From assembly GCA_016463765.1 (NCBI GenBank), contig JAEMQS010000018.1, positions 1 to 64,000 on the forward strand: a stretch of 64,000 bases of DNA, read 5' to 3'. Positions 48,752 to 55,805 of the stretch are shown one piece after another. The stretch comes from Solirubrobacteraceae bacterium. Lineage in GTDB: Bacteria; Actinomycetota; Thermoleophilia; Solirubrobacterales; Solirubrobacteraceae. The position numbers and the translations under genes are program-made. Positions within the stretch are counted from its first letter, which is position 1. Each line of letters opens with the position of its first letter. Below the pieces are notes generated by a model. The model ran no database searches. It was given only the letters and a program-made list of their open reading frames with translations, and was not told the origin of the DNA.

Positions 48752-50803
48752 TTAGCCCGGCGTGACGCGCACGAGCAACGGGTCGCCGGGGACGCCGAGC
48801 GAGAACCGGTTCGTGGTGCCGGCGTCGGGCGACGCCGCCTGCCACGCACCCGGCCACTCGGCCAGGCGTGCGGGCTCGGCGGGGCGGAACGTCTGGACCA
48901 CGGGGCTGCCGGCGAGCGTCAGGCGGACCTGCCGCGCCGCCGGGGTCACGTCCGTCTTGGTCGCGGTGTCCCAGACCGACCCGTCCTGCCACAGCGCGAC
49001 CACGTAGCTCCCGTCACGCTTGCCCCAGACCCGCGAGCGGACCCGGGGGTCCGCGTTGCCGGCCGCGTCCGTGACGGTCATGCGGAGCTTGGGCGGCGTG
49101 TACGCCGGTGTCGCCGTGGCGCCCGGGTCCTTGATCTTGTCGAGCATCCGGCGCAGCGCGAGGTACTGGTCCTTGGGCGTGCCGTCCCACTCGACGAGAC
49201 CGAACCCGTTCTGACGGTTGTTCGTGGTCTCGGTGTTCGCGAGCTCGTAGATGAACGTGCGCTTGGCCCCCTGAGCGCTCTGCTCCAGCAGCATCCGCAG
49301 GAGATACATCGATGCCGCCCGCTCGGACGTCCAGCCGTAGTTGTTCTCGGGCCGGTTGTTGTACCCCACCTCGGTCGCCATGTACGGATCGGTCGGGGCG
49401 CCCATCGCCTTGACGTCGGCGATCCACTTGACCAGGCCCGTTTCAGGCGGTCCGTCAAGCACGTAGGAGTGCGTGTTGCCGACGTCGAACGTCGGCTTCG
49501 CGTCCCAGCCGCCGTCCAGGTAGCGCAGGTAGGCGTTCTCGGCATCGTTGCGGTCGGCGCCCGCGGCGAAGGAGGTGTTCACCACGTCGACGCCTGGGAG
49601 CCGGGTCTTCGCCTTCGGGTAGAACGCCTCCATGTACTGCCGCACCGGGGCACGCCATGGGTAGGAGTAGTTCGTGCGGGCGCCGTTCGGCCAGGTGATC
49701 CACGTGGTCGGCAGGTCGCGGTCGGTTTCGTTCGGTCCCTCGATCGCGGACAGACCACCAGCCGCGCGGATCTGCTCGGCTGCGTCGAGCAGGTCGTTGT
49801 TGTCCCCCGAAGCGTCGAGGAACGGCAGCGCCTCGGCGACCGTGTGGCTTCCGTTGTCGAGCGCGTCGGCCACAAACTGCGTCTTGATCCCCAGCGCGGC
49901 CAGGTTGACCAGCGCCTGCGGCCCCGTCGGCGACCCGCACTCGTTGAGCTTCGACCAGCGGGCGGCGCCGTCACGGATGTGGCGGACCCCGAGATCGAGC
50001 AGGCGCTGCAGGATCGCCGGCCGGTTGGCGCAGTACGCCGTCTGGGAGCCGTAGACGAAGTGCGTGTTCACGCCGACGCCGTCGATGAACCCGTCCGCGT
50101 CGTACGCCGCGACCTCTGGCAGCGTCGGCGGGGGCGGAGGCGGAGGGGTCGTGCCCGCAGGCAGCCCGCCGCCGACGAAGTCGTCACCGCTCGGGGCCTG
50201 ACCGATGACGCCGACCGCACCAGAACACGACGCGGCGGCCGGGTCCGGGACCGTGTGGGCGAGCGTCCACGCGCCCGTGCCCTTGCGCAGCCACGCTTCG
50301 ACCGACGTCGCGGTCACGACGATGCCGAGCTTGTCGTTCGTCGCAAAGGTCCCGCCGCCGGTGTACGCGGTGTAGAGGTTCGTCGCAGTGCCGTTCGTGT
50401 ACTTGCGCAGCGTCAGCGCACCGGTGCTCTCGCCGTACAGCGCGTAGCCGGTGGCGTTCGCGCCGGGAGACCGCAGACAGGCGACGACGCCGATCACGCC
50501 GCCGCTGCGCTTGGTCAGCACCGCCTCCTGGGCACCGCCGAAGCTCTTCGACACCCAGTGCGCGGACGAGCGCACGGCCGGGGGGAACGCGATCCGGCTG
50601 CTGCCGACCACGGGCGCACCGGGGGCATCCGGCAGCGAGCCGACGGCCCAGTTCGGGCCAAGGCTGCTCGTGCCGACGCTCGTGAAGCTGTCACTGACGT
50701 CCGACCGCACGGGTGCAGCTGCGGTGGCCGTGCCGGCCGCGGTCAGCGCGATGACCGCCGCGGTCGCCGCGGCGATCAGCGGCCTCGCCTTGCTCGACTC
50801 CAT
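48752..50803 (-). CDS. secreted TIM-barrel glycosidase-like protein
   Basis: A 683-residue exported protein (signal MESSKARPLIAAATAAVIALTAAGTATA). Residues about 35-210 form a lectin-like beta domain (DVSDSFTSVGTSSLGPNWAVG). After a proline linker, a catalytic barrel begins GVGVNTHFVYGSQTAYC. IEGPNETD near the middle resembles the Asn-Glu acid/base of clan GH-A enzymes, and MATEVGYNN supplies the probable nucleophile Glu. A C-terminal beta domain (YVVALWQDGSVWDTAT) follows. The overall plan resembles GH39/GH5-type secreted glycosidases, but I cannot assign the family. A ribosome site GAGGGGG lies before ATG 50803. Confidence 0.72.
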   Translation of the reverse strand: MESSKARPLIAAATAAVIALTAAGTATAAAPVRSDVSDSFTSVGTSSLGPNWAVGSLPDAPGAPVVGSSRIAFPPAVRSSAHWVSKSFGGAQEAVLTKRSGGVIGVVACLRSPGANATGYALYGESTGALTLRKYTNGTATNLYTAYTGGGTFATNDKLGIVVTATSVEAWLRKGTGAWTLAHTVPDPAAASCSGAVGVIGQAPSGDDFVGGGLPAGTTPPPPPPPTLPEVAAYDADGFIDGVGVNTHFVYGSQTAYCANRPAILQRLLDLGVRHIRDGAARWSKLNECGSPTGPQALVNLAALGIKTQFVADALDNGSHTVAEALPFLDASGDNNDLLDAAEQIRAAGGLSAIEGPNETDRDLPTTWITWPNGARTNYSYPWRAPVRQYMEAFYPKAKTRLPGVDVVNTSFAAGADRNDAENAYLRYLDGGWDAKPTFDVGNTHSYVLDGPPETGLVKWIADVKAMGAPTDPYMATEVGYNNRPENNYGWTSERAASMYLLRMLLEQSAQGAKRTFIYELANTETTNNRQNGFGLVEWDGTPKDQYLALRRMLDKIKDPGATATPAYTPPKLRMTVTDAAGNADPRVRSRVWGKRDGSYVVALWQDGSVWDTATKTDVTPAARQVRLTLAGSPVVQTFRPAEPARLAEWPGAWQAASPDAGTTNRFSLGVPGDPLLVRVTPG

Positions 50804-50820
50804 GGATCCCCCTCGTGGTT

Positions 50821-50842
50821 TCAGATAACTGACATTATCTGA
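50821..50842. promoter_or_regulatory. 22-bp perfect palindrome upstream of the glycosidase-like gene
   Basis: TCAGATAA (50821-50828) and TTATCTGA (50835-50842) form an 8-bp inverted repeat with a 6-bp spacer, 18 to 39 bp upstream of the minus-strand start at 50803. It overlaps the last codons of the upstream hydrolase gene. It is AT-rich against its surroundings and contains GATAAT-like -10 sequences on the minus strand, so it probably acts as an operator at the gene's promoter. Confidence 0.6.
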
Positions 50843-51860
50843 TCTGCCGAGAGGACACCCGAACCCCGTGCAACCAGCGCACCAGCACCGCGAAGAACTC
50901 CGGCGCCGAACGGTGCAGATTCAGGTTGTGACCGGAGCCGGGATGCACCACCGCGGTGAGCGACGCCCGGCGCCACCGCGAACGCTCAGAGGCCTGCAGC
51001 GCGGCCGAGGACCCACACACGGTCGCGGGCGTGCAGAAGAGCGTGTCGCTGGCGCCAACGGCGAGCAGCACGGGCGCCCGGACCCCGCTGACCGGCCACC
51101 GCCCGGCGCCCGAGAGCGGCGAGCCGACCACCTCGCCGGGAGTGAGCGTGCCCTTGCGGGCCTCGTCCTCGGCGATGACCGCCGGGTCCGCGAACGCGCT
51201 GTCGAAGAAGACGCCGGCGCGACATCCCGCGCGCGAGGTCAGGTAGCCCGCCCCACCGTTCCCCCGCGGGAGCAGCCCGCGAGTGACCGGGTCGGTCCGC
51301 GCGTCGATGAGGCACGGCGCGATCCCGCCGGCCGTCGCGGAGCCCGCGGTGGTCGTCGCGCCGGTGGCCACCACCGCCGCGATGTCGCGCCGCCGGTTCG
51401 CCACGGCGGCGCTCACGAGCGTGCCGTAGGAGTGGCCGACGAGAACGACGCGCGCACGAGGAAGGCGACGCTGCGTCCAGTCGACGACCTGCCCGAGGGT
51501 CCGCACGTTGTTCGCGTAGGTGACGAACCCGGCCTTGGGGTGGGAGCTGGCGCCCGACCCGAGCCGGTCGATCGCCAGGGTCGCGTACCCCGCGCGCCGC
51601 ATCGCCCGGACGTACGAGTACCGCCCGTCGTGACCGGGCCAGTCCCAGTAGCGGCGGTCGTACGTGGAGCCGTGCACGAGCACCTGGACGACGCGCGGCG
51701 CGCGACCGGCGGGACGGCACAGCGTGCCGGCGATCGTCACCGCCGGTGCCTCGCGCTCGGCCAGCGTCGCGGGCGTGCGCACCGGGACGCACGCGGCGTG
51801 CGCGGGGGCGGCGACCGCGACGGTCAGGAGCGCCGTGAGGCCCAGCACCCGGCCCCTCAT
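50835..51860 (-). CDS. secreted alpha/beta hydrolase
   Basis: A 341-residue exported alpha/beta hydrolase (signal MRGRVLGLTALLTVAVAAPAHA). The oxyanion region is VLVHGSTYD, the nucleophile elbow is GHSYG, the acid is in VGASDTLFC and the His in HPGSGHNLN. Paired cysteines (ACVPVRTP, GTLCRPAG, APCLID, AGCRAG, FCTPATVCG) suggest disulfides. It begins with an ATGA overlap with the preceding minus-strand epoxide-hydrolase-like gene, so they form an operon. The long open frame upstream of 51860 is antisense and shadow. The substrate is unknown, possibly an ester. Confidence 0.85.
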   Translation of the reverse strand: MRGRVLGLTALLTVAVAAPAHAACVPVRTPATLAEREAPAVTIAGTLCRPAGRAPRVVQVLVHGSTYDRRYWDWPGHDGRYSYVRAMRRAGYATLAIDRLGSGASSHPKAGFVTYANNVRTLGQVVDWTQRRLPRARVVLVGHSYGTLVSAAVANRRRDIAAVVATGATTTAGSATAGGIAPCLIDARTDPVTRGLLPRGNGGAGYLTSRAGCRAGVFFDSAFADPAVIAEDEARKGTLTPGEVVGSPLSGAGRWPVSGVRAPVLLAVGASDTLFCTPATVCGSSAALQASERSRWRRASLTAVVHPGSGHNLNLHRSAPEFFAVLVRWLHGVRVSSRQIR

Positions 51861-52918
51861 GCCGTGCGCTCCAGCCAGTCGCCGAGGATCTGCGTGACCT
51901 GGTGCCGCGCGTCGTTGTGCACGAAGTGCTCGGCCCGCTGGATGATCTCGATCGACAGGTCGTTCTCGACGAACCGGTGCGTGCCGTCCAGCGTGTCGAC
52001 GAACAGGAACTCGTCTTTCTCGCCGAAGATGCACAGGGTCGGGCACCGGACCTTGAAGTCGGTCGACGGCGCCGGGTAGGGCTCGGCCGGCCAGTTCGCG
52101 CCGTAGTAGTTCAGCGCGGCCTGGATCGAGGTGCGGCGCATCGCCTCGTAGTGCCGGGGCAGGTCGAGCGGCTCCTTCACCGACAGGATCAGCGCCAGCG
52201 CGAGCGGCGTCACGCGCGTCTGCACGTAGTACATCTTGCGCGCCATCTGCTGGGGGAGCGCGCGCTGCGCGGCGTCGGGGCGGCGGAACTCCTGCGCGTA
52301 CCTCGTGGCCGCCGCCTGCGCGGGGTTCTGGTGGCGCTCGCGCTCCAGACCCCAGGGGTGCGGGCAGTTCAGCGTGACGAGGCGCTCCACATAGCCCTGT
52401 GCCGCACCGTCGGGCCCGCCCCACGCCAGCCCCCAGCAGGCGCCGCCACCCCAGTCGTGGCCGATGACGGTGGCGGGCTTCTGCCCGATGTCCTCGATGA
52501 CGTACGCGAGGTCGACGACGAGCTCCTCGATCCGGTAGCGCTCGACGCCCTCCGGCTTGTCGGAGAGGTGGTAGCCGCGCATGTCAAGCGCGGCGACCGT
52601 GTAGCGATCCATGAACGCCGCCATCAGGTGGCGCCAGGTCCACCACCAGCCCGGGAAGCCGTGGACGAAGAGCAGCAGCGGCTTGCCGCTGCCGCGCCCC
52701 GCGACGGCGTAGTGGATGCGGACGTCGCCGTTCTGCACGTAGCGGGACTCGACGCGGCGCTCGAGCTCGCGCACGCTGGCCTGCCACGAGGTGGGCGTTG
52801 CGGCGCGCGCCTCGGTGCCAAGTTGCAGCCCTCCGGCGCCGGCCAGCGTGAGTGCGCCGGCCCCCGCGCCCGCGTCGCGCAGCAGGCGGCGGCGGGTGAT
52901 CCAGCGTGCACGGTCCAT
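51857..52918 (-). CDS. Tat-exported epoxide hydrolase-like alpha/beta hydrolase
   Basis: A 353-residue protein. The N-terminus ITRRRLLRDAGAGAGALTLAG is a twin-arginine signal. The catalytic domain has FVHGFPGWWWTW as the oxyanion hole (HGxPG typical of epoxide hydrolases), nucleophile Asp in VIGHDWGGG, acid Asp in FGEKDEFLFVD and His in RAEHFVHND. The nucleophile context (GHDWGG) is that of epoxide hydrolases and fluoroacetate dehalogenases rather than esterases. A cap-domain Tyr is likely in LNYYGANW. ATG 52918 starts the signal peptide. A palindrome at 52939-52953 precedes the gene. Confidence 0.87.
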   Translation of the reverse strand: MDRARWITRRRLLRDAGAGAGALTLAGAGGLQLGTEARAATPTSWQASVRELERRVESRYVQNGDVRIHYAVAGRGSGKPLLLFVHGFPGWWWTWRHLMAAFMDRYTVAALDMRGYHLSDKPEGVERYRIEELVVDLAYVIEDIGQKPATVIGHDWGGGACWGLAWGGPDGAAQGYVERLVTLNCPHPWGLERERHQNPAQAAATRYAQEFRRPDAAQRALPQQMARKMYYVQTRVTPLALALILSVKEPLDLPRHYEAMRRTSIQAALNYYGANWPAEPYPAPSTDFKVRCPTLCIFGEKDEFLFVDTLDGTHRFVENDLSIEIIQRAEHFVHNDARHQVTQILGDWLERTA

Positions 52919-52938
52919 CGAAGCCCTCCCCGGGAGAC

Positions 52939-52953
52939 AGTTCGGTCGGAACT
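52939..52953. promoter_or_regulatory. inverted repeat AGTTC-N5-GAACT
   Basis: A 15-bp element (AGTTC, GGTCG, GAACT) lies 21 bp upstream of the epoxide-hydrolase-like start, with a further GAAC half at 52963-52966. It is a plausible operator at the promoter of that minus-strand operon. No nearby regulator gene matches it. Confidence 0.4.
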
Positions 52954-53054
52954 ATACGTGTCGAACCTTTTGCTTGCACCCCAGGGGACCGCGCTCTAGT
53001 TTTCGGTGCCTCACTGGTGGCGACGCCACCCGGGTCCAAGGAGCTGCCTCTCTC

Positions 53055-55787
53055 ATGTCCCAGCTGTCCGGCGCCTGCCGTGGTGCCTTTGTCGCTGTGC
53101 TCTGCCTGCTCGCGTCCGCCGCGTCGGCGCAGGCGACGACGACGATCCAGTTCGCCACCGACAGCGGCTCCCGCGGCGCGGGCGGCACCACCGCGCAGCT
53201 GATCATCACCGGCAACGGCGAGAACAACCAGGTCACGCTCCAGCGCGTCCAGAACGACGACCCGGGCAATCCGGGCCTGACGAACACCGACCTGATCAAG
53301 ATCACCGACCCGACCGGCGCCGTGCGCATCGCCGGCGCGCCGGGCTCGGACAGCGCCGACTTCTGCAAGGACATCCCGGGCGAGAACGCCGCCGCCTGTT
53401 ACATCCACGACGCGGCGTCCGACGTGCGCACGGACACCTCCACCCTCGGGGACGGCAACGACACGCTGACCGTGGTGCCCGCCGCCACCGGCGGCGAGAT
53501 CGACGTCGAGATGAACGGCGGGAACGGCGACGACCGGCTCGTCGGAGCCTCCGGCCGGGACACGTTCATGGGTGGCAACGGCTCGGACACGATGCTCGGC
53601 AACGGCGGCGCGGACTTCTTCAGCGATGTCGGCGCGACGCCCGGCGAGATCGATACCGTCGACTACAACGACAGCGCCCACACGAGCACGGGCGTCAACG
53701 TCAACCTCAACGACGGCAACAGCAACGACGGCACGGACGGGGTCGACGGCACGTTCGCCGGCGACCAGGTCGGCATCGGCATCGACAAGGTCGTCGGCAC
53801 CGACTTCAACGACTTCCTCTTCGGCTCGGCCGCGGACGAGACCCTCGTCGGCGGGCTGGGCAAGGACGGCCTGATCGGTCAGGACGGCAACGACCGGATC
53901 GAGGCGCGCGACAGCGCGGCGGACAGCTCGGTCGAATGCGGCGACGGCAACGACGTCGCCATCACGGACAGCAACGACCCGGCGACCGTGGGCTGCGAGA
54001 CCGAGGACCGGACGGCAGCGCCCGGCGGCGGATCGACGACGCCCACCCCGACGACGACGACCGCCCCCATCACCACGCCGGCACCCGGCCTGACGACCTT
54101 TGCCACGCAGAGCGAGCGCCTCATACCCGACCTGCGCCGGTCGCCGTTCAGCGGCCTGAGCATCGACGCGATGCAGACCGAGCTGCGCAAGACCCTCTGG
54201 GTCGCGCTCGACGCCCAGCCGCTGGACTTCGCCCAGGCGGCGTCCCGGGCGGGCAGGGCGAACATCCGGCCCTACGACGTCATCGCGCAGAGCCCGAACG
54301 CGGGCGCACCGGTGTCCGGCACGGCCAACCGGCTCGCGAAGGTCAAGGTCTTCTTCTGGGATCCCGCGAAGGACGCGGTCAAGCAGCCGTGCAACAGCAA
54401 GGCGGTCCTGCGGGCGAACAACGGCCGGGGCGACCGCGTCAAGCTGCTCGCCGCCCTGCGCGGCATGGAGTTCCGGGAGGGCAAGTCCGGCGACGAGGGC
54501 GAGGCCCAGGACGTCCTGCGCCGGGTCGGCTGCCAGTACGACGCGAAGATCACCTACTCGGCGAAGGCGAAGTCGGCCACCGTGAAGACCGCGAAGCCCG
54601 CGACCCTGAAGCGCGCCAAGCGGATCAACGGCCGCGTCCAGGTCATCTCGGTCAAGGGCTTCGAGCTGCAGGTCACCGCGCCGCGCAACGGCAACGACTT
54701 CCTCACGACGTTCACCGAACCGCTCACGCTCCGCGGCAACGAGCTGCCGCTGAGCACCGCGCTGCAGCTCCCGACCCGCTTCACGTTCCGCGCGGAGATC
54801 AACGTGCGGGAGACGGCGACCGGCCGGATCGCCGAGGGCACGCTGGTCGAGCTGTCAGCGCCCGGCGGCGAGGTGATCGCGTCGGGCCGCACGGGCACCG
54901 ACGGCATGGTCTCGCTCACCGGGTTCATCGCCGCGAAGGGCACGTACGAGCTCTATCTCTCGCGCCAGCGCAACGACCCGGCGACAGGTGAAGTCGTCCG
55001 CCAGGAGGGCATCCTGGAGCTGACGGCGGTGCAGCCCAAGAACACGTGGAAGGGCGTGGCCGGGACCGCCTTCAAGCGGACGGGCTCGGGCAAGCTGTTC
55101 ACCCGTGGCGGCGCTGGCCTGTCGCTGCGCCAGAGCGCGGCCGGGGCCGGCAACTTCGCCGTGCAGATGGCGATCGACATCTCGAAGGCCCAGGGCGCGC
55201 GCGCACTGGCCGACGTCATCGCCGCGAAGGCGGGCCTGTCAGCCGCCGAGCGCGACGCGCTCGCGTCGAAGTACGCCGCCCTGTTCGGCGTCGCCAACGA
55301 CAGCCCGGCCAACGCGCTGTTCGGCATCCGCCGCGCGCAGCTCCTCCCCGGGATCGGCGCGACGAAGGCCGGGAAGCTCTGCGCGACCTACAAGGCGCCG
55401 GAGATCAAGACCGTCAACGCCGCGGCCATCAAGGGCGCGAGCGGAGTCGTCGGCAAGGCGGAGGGCGCGAACTTCGACTGCGGCCGGGCCGTCCTCATCG
55501 ACCCGACCACCGGTCTGACGCTGGCCGGGCCGAACAACGTGCTCGGTGGGAAGCTCATCGCCAACGACGGCGCGTCGATCATCAGCGACCACGGCGCCGG
55601 CATCGTGAGCAACAGCAGCGGTTCCCTGATTGCCAACGACGGCGCCTCGCTCATCGCCAACGACGGCGCGTCCCTGGTCCCGGTGACGAACCTGCTTGCC
55701 AACGACGGCGCGTCGCTCATCGCGAACGACGGCGCGTCGTTCCAGCCCATCGGCGGCGGCACGACGTTCCAGCCCGCCGGTCGCTGA
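53055..55787 (+). CDS. secreted RTX-like protein with LIANDGAS octad tail
   Basis: A 910-residue exported protein. The signal peptide is at 1-26 (ending ASAQA). Residues about 30-330 are a beta-rich region with RTX-like repeats (GGNGDDRLVGASGRDTF, GGNGSDTMLGNGGADFF, GGLGKDGLIGQDGNDRI). After a Thr/Pro linker (PTPTTTTAPITTPAP) comes a large domain of about 300 residues, including an Ig-like segment (AEINVRETATGRIAEGTLVEL), and a helical region (QGARALADVIAAKAGLSAAE). Residues 834-895 are seven octads of the type LIANDGAS. No enzyme motif is apparent. ATG 53055 starts the signal peptide; an AAGGAG site lies 11 bp upstream. Surface assembly or adhesion is inferred. Confidence 0.8.
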   Translation: MSQLSGACRGAFVAVLCLLASAASAQATTTIQFATDSGSRGAGGTTAQLIITGNGENNQVTLQRVQNDDPGNPGLTNTDLIKITDPTGAVRIAGAPGSDSADFCKDIPGENAAACYIHDAASDVRTDTSTLGDGNDTLTVVPAATGGEIDVEMNGGNGDDRLVGASGRDTFMGGNGSDTMLGNGGADFFSDVGATPGEIDTVDYNDSAHTSTGVNVNLNDGNSNDGTDGVDGTFAGDQVGIGIDKVVGTDFNDFLFGSAADETLVGGLGKDGLIGQDGNDRIEARDSAADSSVECGDGNDVAITDSNDPATVGCETEDRTAAPGGGSTTPTPTTTTAPITTPAPGLTTFATQSERLIPDLRRSPFSGLSIDAMQTELRKTLWVALDAQPLDFAQAASRAGRANIRPYDVIAQSPNAGAPVSGTANRLAKVKVFFWDPAKDAVKQPCNSKAVLRANNGRGDRVKLLAALRGMEFREGKSGDEGEAQDVLRRVGCQYDAKITYSAKAKSATVKTAKPATLKRAKRINGRVQVISVKGFELQVTAPRNGNDFLTTFTEPLTLRGNELPLSTALQLPTRFTFRAEINVRETATGRIAEGTLVELSAPGGEVIASGRTGTDGMVSLTGFIAAKGTYELYLSRQRNDPATGEVVRQEGILELTAVQPKNTWKGVAGTAFKRTGSGKLFTRGGAGLSLRQSAAGAGNFAVQMAIDISKAQGARALADVIAAKAGLSAAERDALASKYAALFGVANDSPANALFGIRRAQLLPGIGATKAGKLCATYKAPEIKTVNAAAIKGASGVVGKAEGANFDCGRAVLIDPTTGLTLAGPNNVLGGKLIANDGASIISDHGAGIVSNSSGSLIANDGASLIANDGASLVPVTNLLANDGASLIANDGASFQPIGGGTTFQPAGR
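55554..55739 (+). repeat. tandem 24-bp repeats encoding LIANDGAS octads
   Basis: Seven octad units occur: 55554-55577, 55578-55601, 55602-55625, 55626-55649, 55650-55673, then an 18-bp interruption (LVPVTN), 55692-55715 and 55716-55739. Four are exactly LIANDGAS, one is LLANDGAS, and two are variants (IISDHGAG, IVSNSSGS). The DNA copies are similar, but synonymous changes (ctcatcgcc, ctgattgcc, ctgcttgcc) suggest selection on the protein. Confidence 0.9.
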
Positions 55788-55805
55788 CGACCGGCGCGGA
55801 CAGAC

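Noticed and set aside
53435-53990. GGxGxD-type DNA repeats considered as a possible CRISPR-like or satellite array.
   Set aside because: Spacing follows 9-residue RTX units with variable sequence and no conserved direct repeat with unique spacers. It is protein-level repetition.
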